The notes: a model not told the origin generated them from the sequence alone. Shown: positions 15,955-24,252, counted from the first letter of the stretch. The stretch is 32,739 nucleotides of DNA from Gemmatimonadota bacterium (GCA_030550695.1 JAUQOX010000003.1:1-32739), one strand, 5' to 3'. Program-made: numbers and translations.

Positions 15955-16152
15955 CTACTTGTAGCTCTGGCCGATGGTGCGGCCGAAGGTGATCTCCCCG
16001 TTGTCGATGCGAATATTGAAGCCGCATTCAGGATTGGAGCAGACCCAAGCCTTGTAGCGAATGGAGGCGCCGTCCCGGCCGTAGTCCGAAAGGGGGAGCA
16101 ACATCCCCTTATCGCACTTCTGGCAGCGAGGAAACTTCACTTCTTCCACCAT
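15955..16152 (-). CDS. Small four-cysteine (zinc-ribbon-like) protein of unknown function
   Basis: A 65-residue protein I cannot assign. It has CQKC at 10-13 and CSNPEC at 38-43, a spacing typical of a single zinc ribbon, in KFPRCQKCDKGMLLPL and YKAWVCSNPECGFNIRI. The layout resembles the small zinc modules at the ends of topoisomerase I, or ribosome- and RNA-polymerase-associated ribbons. The ATG at 16152 is preferred over the one at 16158, because GGGAGG lies 8 bases before it. The gene stands alone between Minf_1886 (72-base gap) and nnr (146-base gap, nothing recognisable). Coding status is supported by the cysteine pattern and ribosome site. Confidence 0.78.
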   Translation of the reverse strand: MVEEVKFPRCQKCDKGMLLPLSDYGRDGASIRYKAWVCSNPECGFNIRIDNGEITFGRTIGQSYK

Positions 16153-16224
16153 GATCATCCCCTCCCAACGTCGGTTCCGTCCTTGGGCCCTTACCCGAAC
16201 CGGAAGCCGGCGGGCCCTTTCGTC

Positions 16225-16623
16225 CTACCCCAAATCCCCGGGGCGCAGGCGGCCACCCCAGGGATACGCCCTTTCGAAGACCTCTTCGAAGTCGTAGACG
16301 TTGTCGAAATCCTCTCTGCGATCTTCCTCGCGCTTCACCAACAATCCGCACTCCACCAGGGCAAAGACGATTTCCCCCAGGTCCTGGGTGCTGTGGATCC
16401 CCCAATAAGCCAACACCGTTCGAGCCATGGGCCCGAACTCTTCCACCGCCAGGTCCCGGACGCCCCAGGCCAGTTCCTCCCCCGAGATATGCCGGGGCTG
16501 GTCCAGGCCGGACAAGACCCGATTCAGCGCCGCCAACACGAACAGGTAGGCCTTGCCGTGGTAGCGGGCGTTCTGGGCCACCAGGCGGTGCAGGATCTCG
16601 TCGGCCAACTGCAAGTCGCTCAT
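16225..16623 (-). CDS. Minf_1886 family protein (function unknown)
   Basis: A 132-residue soluble protein of the Minf_1886 family, which I recognise from its pattern: DPRY-like ARYHGKAYLFVLAALN, RHISGEELAWGVRDLAVEEFG, ARTVLAYWGIHSTQDLGEIVFALVECGLL, and EEDRREDFDNVYDFEEVFERAY. From memory, such proteins are common in Planctomycetes, Verrucomicrobia, Acidobacteria and Gemmatimonadota and have no established function. The ATG at 16623 gives the normal length, though no good Shine-Dalgarno precedes it; the 62-base gap to glyA is relatively AT-rich at its end. Neighbours glyA and the four-cysteine protein give no firm clue. Confidence 0.85.
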   Translation of the reverse strand: MSDLQLADEILHRLVAQNARYHGKAYLFVLAALNRVLSGLDQPRHISGEELAWGVRDLAVEEFGPMARTVLAYWGIHSTQDLGEIVFALVECGLLVKREEDRREDFDNVYDFEEVFERAYPWGGRLRPGDLG

Positions 16624-16685
16624 GCAAGAAAAGTTAGCCGTTTCTGACCCGTCCGCTACCCCATTCCCGGGGTGGGCCCTCGCCG

Positions 16686-17981
16686 TCACACCGCCCCCAC
16701 CAGTTCGGGGTAGAGCGGAAACGCCCGGCAGAGCTCCTTGACCCGGGCCCGGACCGAAGCCCGCACCGACGCATCGAAGGGGGCATCCAAGATCTGGACG
16801 ATCCAGGCGGCGATCTCCTGCATTTCGGCCGCTCCCATTCCCCGAGTGGTAAGGGCAGGAGTCCCGATCCGCAAACCCGAGGTCACGAAGGGGGAGCGGG
16901 TTTCCCCCGGCACGGTGTTCTTGTTCACCGTGATTCCTGCTGCTTCCAGGGCATGCTCGGCCTCCTTCCCGGATAGATCCGGGTGGCTGGGACGAAGGTC
17001 CACCAGCATCAGGTGATTGTCCGTGCCTCCGCTCACCAGATGGATACCCCGGGCGATGAGACCGGCTGCCAACGCTTTGGCATTCTCCACGATCCTTCGG
17101 GTGTACTCTGCGAAGGTAGGAGAAAGGGCCTCCTTGAAGGCCACCGCCTTGGCGGCAATGACATGCATGAGAGGTCCTCCCTGGGTTCCGGGAAAGACCG
17201 CCTTGTCGATGGCTTTGGCGTGGGCCTCCCGGCAAAGGATCAGCCCCCCTCGGGGTCCTCGCAGGGTCTTGTGGGTGGTGGTGGTCACCACGTCGGCATG
17301 GGGCACCGGCGAGGGGTGGAGACCGGTGGCCACCAGCCCCGCGATGTGGGCCATGTCCACCATGAGGATGGCCCCCACCTCCCGGGCAATATCGGCGAAG
17401 ACCTCGAAGTCCAGGGTTCGTGGGTAGGCGCTGGCCCCGGCAATGATCAGCCTCGGCCGCTCTTTCCGGGCCTGATCCCGAAGGGCATCATAGTCGATGC
17501 GGCCGTCGCTCTCGCGGACACCGTAGGAAGCGACCTGGAAATAGAGGCCACTGAAATTCACCGGAGATCCGTGGGTGAGGTGACCGCCATGGCTCAGGTT
17601 CATGCCCAGGATCTTGTCACCCGGTTTGAGGAAGGCCAAAAAAGCCGCCATGTTGGCCTGTGCCCCGGCATGGGGCTGCACATTGGCATGCTCGGCCCCG
17701 AACAGGGCCTTCGCCCTTTCTCGGGCCAGTTCCTCCACCACGTCGGCGTATTCACACCCGCCATAGTAGCGCTTGCCCGGGAGTCCCTCGGCATACTTGT
17801 TCGTCAGGACGGTACCCATGGCCTCCAACACGGCCAGGCTCACGAAGTTTTCGCTGGCGATGAGTTCCAGTTGCGAGGCCTGACGCCGCGCCTCGGCCTG
17901 CACCGCCGCATAGACCTCCGGATCGATTTCCGCCAATCGGGAATACATCTTGCCCCTGACTTTCGTTGCTGGATGGTTCAT
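16686..17981 (-). CDS. glyA: Serine hydroxymethyltransferase
   Basis: A 431-residue PLP enzyme that interconverts serine and glycine, charging tetrahydrofolate with a one-carbon unit. Hallmarks: ELIASENFVS, NKYAEGLPGKRYYGGCEY, NVQPHAGAQAN, DMAHIAGLVATG and TTTTHKTLRGPRGG, with the Schiff-base lysine at 238. The C-terminal half has TDNHLMLVDLRP and GLRIGTPALTTRGM. The ATG at 17981 adds about 11 residues before MYSRLAEIDPEVY; an ATG at 17948 with AGGGG upstream would give a typical 420 residues and may be the true start. It follows the acyl-CoA dehydrogenase after 65 bases. Confidence 0.98.
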   Translation of the reverse strand: MNHPATKVRGKMYSRLAEIDPEVYAAVQAEARRQASQLELIASENFVSLAVLEAMGTVLTNKYAEGLPGKRYYGGCEYADVVEELARERAKALFGAEHANVQPHAGAQANMAAFLAFLKPGDKILGMNLSHGGHLTHGSPVNFSGLYFQVASYGVRESDGRIDYDALRDQARKERPRLIIAGASAYPRTLDFEVFADIAREVGAILMVDMAHIAGLVATGLHPSPVPHADVVTTTTHKTLRGPRGGLILCREAHAKAIDKAVFPGTQGGPLMHVIAAKAVAFKEALSPTFAEYTRRIVENAKALAAGLIARGIHLVSGGTDNHLMLVDLRPSHPDLSGKEAEHALEAAGITVNKNTVPGETRSPFVTSGLRIGTPALTTRGMGAAEMQEIAAWIVQILDAPFDASVRASVRARVKELCRAFPLYPELVGAV

Positions 17982-18046
17982 TACGCTGGTTCTTCCGTGA
18001 CGGGCCCGGCCCCGGGGCCCACCCTCCCCCACCCCATCCCACGCCT

Positions 18047-19219
18047 TTACCCCTCCCCCTTTCCCGAAACTTCCCGGGCGATCACCAGCCGGAGGATTTC
18101 GTTGCTCCCCTCGAAGATTTCCGTGCCCTTGGCGTCTCGCAGGAGACGTTCCACCGGAAAATCCCGCATGTAGCCGTAGCCCCCGAAGATCTGGACCGCC
18201 TCGTCGGCAATCCATACCGCATCTTCCGACGCCGTCGTCTTCGCCATGGCCGCCAGGGACCGTGCAGAGAAGGGAAGAGGAGATGTCGGCGGGCCCGTTT
18301 CCCCCTCCCTTTCCACGGCTTCGGCGGCCACCTGAAGAAGGCTCCATCCCCGGGCCAACCGGAGGGCCATCTCCGCCAACTTGAAACGGGTGGCCTGGAA
18401 GTGCAGCAAGGGCTGGCCGAACTGGACCCGCTGCCCCGCGTAGGCCAGGGCGTGTTCCATGGCCGCCCGGGAGATCCCCAGGGCCAGAGCCGCCACCCCC
18501 AAACGACCCACGTCCAGTGCCTTCTGAGCGTACCGAAACCCCAGGCCTTCCCCCCCCAGCAGCGCCCCGGGTTCCAGGTGGAGTTCGTCGAGCTCCACCT
18601 CCACCGTTTCACTGGCCGAGAACCCCAGGGTGGTTTCCCTCTTGCCCACCCGGTAACCCGGCTGCCTGGGATCCACCAGGAAAGCGCTGATGGAGCCTTG
18701 GGCGTCCTTGGCGAAAAGGACCACGAGCCCGGCTCGGCCGCCGTTGGTCACCCATTTCTTCCGGCCCCGGACGACGAACCCCGAGCCGGTCCTTTCGTAA
18801 CAGGTGGCCAGGGCCCGGGCGTCGCTCCCCGCGGCGGCTTCGGACAGCGCAAACGCCCCGAGGATCTCGCCGCGGGCCATGGCGGGAAGCCAGCGGGCCT
18901 TCTGCTCGTCACTCCCTTCCTGGAGGAGAAGAGCCGTGACGGGGCCGGAGTGGATGGCCACCCCGAGGGCCACGGACGGATCTCCCCAGGCAAGGGCCTC
19001 GAGGGCCACCAGGTAGGTCGGGAGATCCAGCCCCAGGCCTCCCCAAGCCTCGGGGATCCGCATCCCCAAGAACCCCAGCTCCCCGAGGCGGCGGAAAATG
19101 GCAGGATCCAGGGAACGAGCCCGATCCCAGGCTGGAGCCTTGGGGCGGAGCTCCCGTTGGGCCACCTCCTGGGCCAACGATTGGATCTCGACCTGTTCCG
19201 CCGTCAGTCGAGGGAGCAC
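18047..19219 (-). CDS. Acyl-CoA dehydrogenase (short/medium-chain type)
   Basis: A 390-residue FAD flavoprotein that makes a trans-2-enoyl-CoA, passing electrons to an electron-transfer flavoprotein. The three regions are present: N-terminal helices with LGFLGMRIPEAWGGLGLDLPTYL, the beta domain with FALSEAAAGSDARAL and KKWVTNGGRA, and the C-terminal helical domain. GTEIFEGSNEILRLVIAR carries the catalytic Glu at the short-chain/butyryl position. A stretch near residues 300-320 (EREGETGPPTSPLPF) looks like a small insertion. The GTG at 19217-19219 lies 3 bases after hbd, with AAGG upstream. The chain length preferred cannot be read reliably. It ends a thiolase-protease-hbd-acd run. Confidence 0.94.
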   Translation of the reverse strand: MLPRLTAEQVEIQSLAQEVAQRELRPKAPAWDRARSLDPAIFRRLGELGFLGMRIPEAWGGLGLDLPTYLVALEALAWGDPSVALGVAIHSGPVTALLLQEGSDEQKARWLPAMARGEILGAFALSEAAAGSDARALATCYERTGSGFVVRGRKKWVTNGGRAGLVVLFAKDAQGSISAFLVDPRQPGYRVGKRETTLGFSASETVEVELDELHLEPGALLGGEGLGFRYAQKALDVGRLGVAALALGISRAAMEHALAYAGQRVQFGQPLLHFQATRFKLAEMALRLARGWSLLQVAAEAVEREGETGPPTSPLPFSARSLAAMAKTTASEDAVWIADEAVQIFGGYGYMRDFPVERLLRDAKGTEIFEGSNEILRLVIAREVSGKGEG

Positions 19220-19222
19220 GGC

Positions 19223-20080
19223 TCAGCCTTCGTAGCGGTAGAAACCCCGGCCGGTTTTCCTTCCCAGCCAACCCGCCGCCACGTATTTCCGCAACAGGGG
19301 GCAGGGCCGGTAGCGGTCTTCCCCCAGATCGCGGTGGAGTACCTCCAGGATGGCCAGACAGGTGTCCAGACCGATGAGGTCCGCCAGGGCCAGGGGCCCC
19401 ATGGGGTGGGACATCCCCAGCTTCATGACCGTATCGATGGCCTCCGGGGTGGCCACCCCTTCCTGAAGGGCGAACACGGCCTCGTTGATCATGGGCATGA
19501 GGATCCGATTGGCTACGAAACCCGGGGCATCGTTCACCTCCACCGGGGTCTTCCCCAGCTCCACGGCCAACTCCATGACCGCCCGGGTGGTTTCGTCGTC
19601 CGTGGCCAAGCCGCGGATCACCTCCACCAGCTTGAGGACCGGCACCGGGTTCATGAAGTGCATTCCGATGACCTTCGCCGGGCGGCGGGTGAAGGAGCCG
19701 AGACGCGTGATGGAGATGGAGGAGGTATTGGAGGCCAGGATGGCCTCGGGGGGCGCGGCCCGGTCCAGGATCCCGAACACCGAAGCTTTGAGTTCCACGT
19801 TCTCCGGCACGGCCTCCACCACGATCTGGGCCCCCTGGACCCCTTCCTCCAGGGACGTGGTGGTGACGATCCTCCCCAGCGCCGCTTCCTTGTCCTGTGG
19901 GCTGATGACCTCCTTCTTGACCTGCCGGTCCATGTTGGCCGAGATGGTGGCCAGGGCACGCTCCAGGGCCGCCGGGTCCGTGTCCACCAGGGTGACCCGG
20001 CGGCCCGCCAGGGCGGCCACATGGGCGATCCCGTTGCCCATGATCCCCGCCCCCACTACGGTCATGTTCTCAATCTTCAT
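19223..20080 (-). CDS. hbd: 3-hydroxybutyryl-CoA dehydrogenase family protein
   Basis: A 285-residue NAD(P)-dependent enzyme interconverting 3-hydroxyacyl-CoA and 3-ketoacyl-CoA. The Rossmann motif VVGAGIMGNGIA is at 8-19. It continues with VVEAVPENVELK, ILASNTSSISI, GMHFMNPVPVLKLVEVI (catalytic His), VNDAPGFVANRILMPMINEA, and GMSHPMGPLALADLIGLD. It is the short stand-alone form, without a crotonase domain. The ATG at 20080 has GGAGAG 7 bases upstream and overlaps the protease stop by 4 bases. With the thiolase it can run acetoacetyl-CoA to 3-hydroxybutyryl-CoA or the reverse. Confidence 0.96.
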   Translation of the reverse strand: MKIENMTVVGAGIMGNGIAHVAALAGRRVTLVDTDPAALERALATISANMDRQVKKEVISPQDKEAALGRIVTTTSLEEGVQGAQIVVEAVPENVELKASVFGILDRAAPPEAILASNTSSISITRLGSFTRRPAKVIGMHFMNPVPVLKLVEVIRGLATDDETTRAVMELAVELGKTPVEVNDAPGFVANRILMPMINEAVFALQEGVATPEAIDTVMKLGMSHPMGPLALADLIGLDTCLAILEVLHRDLGEDRYRPCPLLRKYVAAGWLGRKTGRGFYRYEG

Positions 20081-21015
20081 GGCAATCTCTCCTCGGAATT
20101 TCCTCGTCGTCCCGGCCGCCCCCTGGAGGGGGGGGCAACGGGCGGTTCTTCCGCCAAAAAAAGGGGCCTCCGCTCGCGGGCCGCCGCACCCGGCCGAAGG
20201 CGACGGGTTCTCCAAAGCCCCAAGGCCAGTCCTGCCAGCACCGCCGTGGCGACCAAGGAGGCTTCGGGGCCGAAGTCCCCGCCCGTAAGCCAGGTCGGCC
20301 CCCGGAACTCGGCCTCCAGATGGGGCGTGTCCACCAGGTCGAGCCCGCTGAGGGGAACATCACCCAGGAAGGCCAAGGTCCAGTTCCAGCCCAAATGGGC
20401 CCCGCTCGCCCACCAAAGGCTGGCCGTCTTGAGGTAGACGACCCCCAGGAAGACGCCGGCCAGGACCAGGTTGGCCAACGCCCCCGGCGCAACACCGGGG
20501 TTCCAGCCGTGGAGCAGGCCGAAAACGGCGGACATGACGATCAGGCCCGCCGGAACGCCGTAATAATGCGAAATGCCCTGGAGGAGATAGCCCCGTGTCA
20601 AGGCTTCCTCGGCGGCGGCGGGGAGGGAAAGAACCCACAAAGTGGCCAGGCCCATAGACACCCAACTCCCTAGGCTCCCCCCTTCCCACCTCCACCCGAG
20701 GCCCCCCAGGAGGGCAATCCCCCCCAAAACGAGGACGGCCGCACCCGCCCCCAACCCGAAACCCGCCAAAGACTCCCCCCCCAAGGAAGGATGGAGGTAG
20801 AACCCCAAAGCCCCAGGCCCCCGCCCGTCCAGGGCCAGGGCGGCCCACCCACCCACCAGGGCGGCCCCCAGAACGGGGAGCCCTTGCCAGGGCAGCCCCT
20901 GCCAGGGGAGAAGGCTCAGGGTCAGGCCCGTGGCCAGAGCAGCCAGGAAAAAGACGCCGAGCCTGAGCCCTAGGGAGAAGACTCTCCGGCCCTCCTGCCG
21001 CAGCCTCGCCTCCAA
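20077..21015 (-). CDS. CPBP-family intramembrane metalloprotease (Rce1/CAAX-like)
   Basis: A 312-residue multi-pass membrane protein of the CPBP family. The family motifs are EEALTR at 136-141 (EExxxR), FGLLHGWNPG with His169, and GAHLGWNW with His207; these form the metal-binding active site. About six to eight hydrophobic segments cover residues 15-275. Residues 37-47 hold a small tandem repeat (LPWQG twice). The arginine/proline-rich tail is cytoplasmic-looking. The TTG at 21013-21015 has GAGGAG 8 bases upstream and starts 12 bases after the thiolase stop; no ATG fits the first helix. Its substrate is unknown, and its place between two beta-oxidation genes is odd. Confidence 0.9.
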   Translation of the reverse strand: MEARLRQEGRRVFSLGLRLGVFFLAALATGLTLSLLPWQGLPWQGLPVLGAALVGGWAALALDGRGPGALGFYLHPSLGGESLAGFGLGAGAAVLVLGGIALLGGLGWRWEGGSLGSWVSMGLATLWVLSLPAAAEEALTRGYLLQGISHYYGVPAGLIVMSAVFGLLHGWNPGVAPGALANLVLAGVFLGVVYLKTASLWWASGAHLGWNWTLAFLGDVPLSGLDLVDTPHLEAEFRGPTWLTGGDFGPEASLVATAVLAGLALGLWRTRRLRPGAAARERRPLFLAEEPPVAPPSRGRPGRRGNSEERLP

Positions 21016-21027
21016 GGCCCAGGCTCC

Positions 21028-22239
21028 TCAGCGGCGCTCCACCGAGAGGGCTACCGCTCCACCCCCCCCCAAGCACAGGGATGCCAGCCCCCAGGTGGAG
21101 CCCCGGTCCTTCATGGCGTGGAGAAGGGTCACCAAGATCCGAGCGCCGGAGGCCCCGATGGGATGGCCCAAGGCCACCGCCCCCCCATGGACGTTTACCC
21201 GACCGGGATCCACCCCCAGCTCCCGGATGTCGGCCAAGGCCTGTACGGCAAAGGCCTCGTTGAGTTCGAAGAGCTCGTAATCGCCTATTCCCTTCCCGTC
21301 CTTCTCCATGAGGCGGCGCACAGCATGGATGGGGGCGAAGAACAGTTCCCGGGGCTCCACGAATCCCGAGGCGTAGTTGGAGATCCAGGCCATGATGGGG
21401 AGCCCGTGGGCCTCGGCGAAGGCCTGGGAGGCCACCACCAGCGCAGCCGCTCCATCGTTGAGGCCTGGGGCGTTCCCCGCCGTCACCACCAGGGTGTCCA
21501 GTCCCGGAGGGGCATCGTTGGGGAAGGCCGGCTTGAGCTTGGCCAAAGCCTCCAGGCTGGTGTCGGCCCGGGGGCCTTCGTCGGTATCCACCAGGGTGGG
21601 CCCTTTCTTCCCCGGAACCTCCACGGGAACGATCTCCTCCTTGAACTTGCCGGCCTGCATGGCCGCGATGGCTTTCTGGTGGGATTCCAAAGCAAAACGG
21701 TCCGCATCTTCCCGGGTGATCCCGGCCTTGTGGGCCGTGTATTCGGCATACCCCCCCATATGGCACCGGCCGAAGGAGCACCACAGACCGTCGTAGATGA
21801 GGCCGTCCTGAAGGGTCTGATCGCCGAACTTGACCCCTCCCCGGTAGTTCCGGAGATAGTAAGGAACGTTGGACATGGACTCGAAACCCCCGGCCACCGC
21901 CACCTGGAGATCTCCCGCCTTGATGGCTTGGGCCGCCAGCATGACGGCCTTGAGGCCGGACCCACAGACCTTGTTGACGGTCACAGCCGGCACCCCTTCG
22001 GGGATCCCCCCGTGGAGGGCTGCCTGGCGGGCCGGGGCCTGGCCCACCCCCGCTCCCACCACGTTCCCCAAGATGACCTCCTCCACCGCCGCCGGCTCGA
22101 TCCCCGCCCTCCGGACCGCCTCGGCCACCGCAATGGCCCCTAGACGGGGGGCTTCCAGGGGGGCCAACCCCCCCAGGAAACGGCCGATGGGGGTCCGGAC
22201 TCCCGAAAGGATCACCGGGATCCTGGTCTTGTCGCTCAT
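21028..22239 (-). CDS. Acetyl-CoA C-acetyltransferase (thiolase)
   Basis: A 403-residue thiolase that condenses two acetyl-CoA or cleaves 3-ketoacyl-CoA. The nucleophilic cysteine is Cys92 in VNKVCGSGLKAV. GGFESMSNVPY, NDGAAALVVAS, ELNEAFAVQALA, NVHGGAVALGHPIGASGARI (catalytic His) and SLCLGGGGAVAL (second Cys near 386) follow. These match the biosynthetic/acetoacetyl-CoA type (AtoB, PhaA, ThlA), but a degradative role with hbd and the acyl-CoA dehydrogenase is equally possible. The ATG at 22239 has GAGGGAGG upstream. A 227-base leader separates it from the MBL gene. Confidence 0.96.
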   Translation of the reverse strand: MSDKTRIPVILSGVRTPIGRFLGGLAPLEAPRLGAIAVAEAVRRAGIEPAAVEEVILGNVVGAGVGQAPARQAALHGGIPEGVPAVTVNKVCGSGLKAVMLAAQAIKAGDLQVAVAGGFESMSNVPYYLRNYRGGVKFGDQTLQDGLIYDGLWCSFGRCHMGGYAEYTAHKAGITREDADRFALESHQKAIAAMQAGKFKEEIVPVEVPGKKGPTLVDTDEGPRADTSLEALAKLKPAFPNDAPPGLDTLVVTAGNAPGLNDGAAALVVASQAFAEAHGLPIMAWISNYASGFVEPRELFFAPIHAVRRLMEKDGKGIGDYELFELNEAFAVQALADIRELGVDPGRVNVHGGAVALGHPIGASGARILVTLLHAMKDRGSTWGLASLCLGGGGAVALSVERR

Positions 22240-22466
22240 GGCTTCTGGCCTCCCTCAGGGATGGGTTCGCTTCCGGCGGTACCCCGGCCGCCGGACCGGG
22301 AGGAAAGATAGGCGGCGAGGGCCTCCCCTGCACCCCGGTCCCCAAGACCGCCCCCGGGGAAACCCTTCGGGCGGTGCCACCCCGGCGCCGGGTTCCTCTG
22401 CCGCTTTGGCTAGGCCCACCCGGCACGGTCCGAGGGAAGTCCCCCCCTTCCCACTCCGGTGGCGGG
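22240..22466 (-). other. 227-base gene-free leader before the thiolase
   Basis: No protein-like frame or RNA gene that I can support lies here. It contains several GC-rich inverted repeats: ACCGCCC (22347-22353) with GGGCGGT (22369-22375), and a CCCGGCGCCGGG palindrome near 22381-22392. None has a T run, so none is an intrinsic terminator. GGGGTGGCACCGCCC (minus strand, 22369-22383) vaguely resembles a T-box core but lacks support. Confidence 0.4.
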
Positions 22467-23342
22467 TCAGGACGGCGGCTGGGCGAGCTGGTCCTTCTCC
22501 GGATCCAGACGGCCCCAGGGCACCCGGGGATCGTGCTGGAAGATGAGAATCCAATCCCGGCGCCTGGCCTCCGCCCAAAGGGCCCGCTTCGTCTCCAGGG
22601 TCACCAGGGGCTCCAGGTCGTAGGCCATGATCCAGGGCAAGGGCAGGTGGTGGGAAGTGGGGCAAAGATCACCCAGGAACAAGGCGGCCTCGCCTTTGCT
22701 TTCCACCAGGACGGACTGGTGATGGGGGGTGTGGCCGGGGGTGGGGAGAAGCCGCACGCCCTCCAGAAGCCTCGCCTCCCCCTTCACGGTCTCCAACCTC
22801 CCATGACGGAGGAGAGGGACGAGATTGTCCCGAAAATAGGAGGCCCTGGTCCGCTCGTTGGGGGAAAGGGCCATCTCCAGTTCCCCCTCCTGCACCACAT
22901 ATCGCGCCCGGGGAAAAAGGGGAAGCGGATCCCCTGAAGGCCCCAGGAAGGTGTTCCCTCCCGCGTGATCGAAGTGCAGGTGGGTGTTCACCACCCAAGC
23001 CACATCCTCCGGCTCGAAACCCAGCGACCGGAGGGCGTCGTGGAGGCGGGTGGGGTTCCCCCCGTTGTCCAGTCCGTAGATCTCCCGGAACTTGTCCGGT
23101 TCCTTGTTTCCCGCACCGGTGTCCACCAGGACCAAGCCCTCCGGGGCCTCCAGCAAAAGACAGCGCAGAGCCAAGGGGATCCGGTTTCGGTTGTCGGGGA
23201 GGACCTTCTTTTCCCATAGGGGCCGAGGCACAACTCCGAACATGGCCCCCCCATCCAGCCATTGAATGCCGGTCTCCAGGCAATGCACCCGAAGGCTGCC
23301 CACCTTCAAGGAGCGCACCAGAGGGAGGTCCGAGGCCTTCAT
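22467..23342 (-). CDS. MBL-fold metallo-hydrolase
   Basis: A 291-residue metallo-beta-lactamase-fold hydrolase with a binuclear zinc site. Visible ligands are HLHFDH at 121-126, GHTPHHQS (about 217), GDLCPTSHH (about 237) and a final FQHDP. The long N-terminal region before the motif, with DTGAGNKEPDKFREIYGLDNGG, matches the subgroup that includes quorum-quenching lactonases and related esterases. The real substrate is unknown; lactone, thioester and phosphodiester hydrolysis all occur in this fold. The ATG at 23342 has GGAAGG upstream. It starts 85 bases after the exonuclease gene and is followed by a 227-base gap, so it may be its own unit. Confidence 0.9.
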   Translation of the reverse strand: MKASDLPLVRSLKVGSLRVHCLETGIQWLDGGAMFGVVPRPLWEKKVLPDNRNRIPLALRCLLLEAPEGLVLVDTGAGNKEPDKFREIYGLDNGGNPTRLHDALRSLGFEPEDVAWVVNTHLHFDHAGGNTFLGPSGDPLPLFPRARYVVQEGELEMALSPNERTRASYFRDNLVPLLRHGRLETVKGEARLLEGVRLLPTPGHTPHHQSVLVESKGEAALFLGDLCPTSHHLPLPWIMAYDLEPLVTLETKRALWAEARRRDWILIFQHDPRVPWGRLDPEKDQLAQPPS

Positions 23343-23427
23343 CGCCGCCTTCCCCCCTCATCGAACCGGAAAAACCGACACCGACAGCCCCTTCCGAGGG
23401 CCGGGTCCATCACCTTCCTCCATCGCC

Positions 23428-24252
23428 TCATCTTCCCTCCTCCTCCGGCATCCCCCACAGGGCGGGAAGATCCTCGACCCCCTGGGCCCGGGCCTCCTCC
23501 AACAGGTGAAGGAGGATCTTGGCCGTGACCCTGGCATCGCCCAAAGCCCTGTGCCTTCCCGGGATCTCCAGGCGGAAATGCTGGGCCAGGGCATCCAGGT
23601 TCCGGCGGGGCAACTGGGGGAGGAGGCGCCGTGCCAGACGGAGGGTGCACAGCCGAGGACCGGTGGGCAGCTCTCCAAGGGCGTCACCCAATTGATAGGA
23701 GAGAAACCTCCAGTCGAAGCTCGCGTTGTGGGCCACGAACACCCGGCCCTCCAGGCGCTCCAGGACGGGACCGGCCACGTCCTCGAAAAAGGGGGCCCCG
23801 GCCACCATCTCCGGAGTGATCCCGGTAAGTTCCTGAATTCTCGGGGGAATGGGACGGCCCGGATTCACCAGCGTCTGGAACTCGTCGAGGACAAGGCCGT
23901 CCGATACCGTCACCACCGCCACCTCGGTGATCCGATGCCCCCGATGGGGAGATCCGCCCGTGGTTTCCACATCCACCACGGCAAAGACCGGGGAACCCGG
24001 ACCCCCTCCCCAGGCCGGCCCGAGCTCCTCGGCCCCCACCTCCGAGAGCGACCACCGTCCCTCCCTATCCACCTGAAAGCGTGGGTCCCCCCCCAAAAGA
24101 GAGAACACCGCCGCGGAAGCCGCCGCAGGATTGCCCGAAAGCCGGAGCACATCCCGGGCCAACTCCAGGGTATGGCGGCTACCTGCCGCCAGGTACCGGG
24201 CGGCTTGGGATCGCAAGCCGATGGGAAGACTTACGGAGGGGAGCGTTCTCAC
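23428..24252 (-). CDS. DnaQ-like DEDDh 3'-5' exonuclease with N-terminal extension
   Basis: A 274-residue exonuclease of the DNA polymerase III epsilon type. The DEDDh residues are all present: Asp94 and Glu96 in VVDVETTG, Asp180 in HNASFD, and His234 and Asp239 in HRALGDA. Residues 1-85 precede the nuclease domain and read like a small winged-helix module (LARDVLRLSGNPAAASAAVFSLL, then DPRFQVDREGRWSLS). This resembles HARE-HTH domains, a resemblance seen by eye only. It may be a stand-alone proofreading or DNA-repair nuclease; replicative epsilon normally lacks such an extension. The GTG at 24250-24252 overlaps the rsmA stop by 4 bases. Confidence 0.9.
   Translation of the reverse strand: MRTLPSVSLPIGLRSQAARYLAAGSRHTLELARDVLRLSGNPAAASAAVFSLLGGDPRFQVDREGRWSLSEVGAEELGPAWGGGPGSPVFAVVDVETTGGSPHRGHRITEVAVVTVSDGLVLDEFQTLVNPGRPIPPRIQELTGITPEMVAGAPFFEDVAGPVLERLEGRVFVAHNASFDWRFLSYQLGDALGELPTGPRLCTLRLARRLLPQLPRRNLDALAQHFRLEIPGRHRALGDARVTAKILLHLLEEARAQGVEDLPALWGMPEEEGR

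Noticed and set aside
22381..22392. CCCGGCGCCGGG palindrome as a terminator for the MBL gene
   Set aside because: No T run follows on the minus strand; such palindromes are frequent by chance at this GC content.
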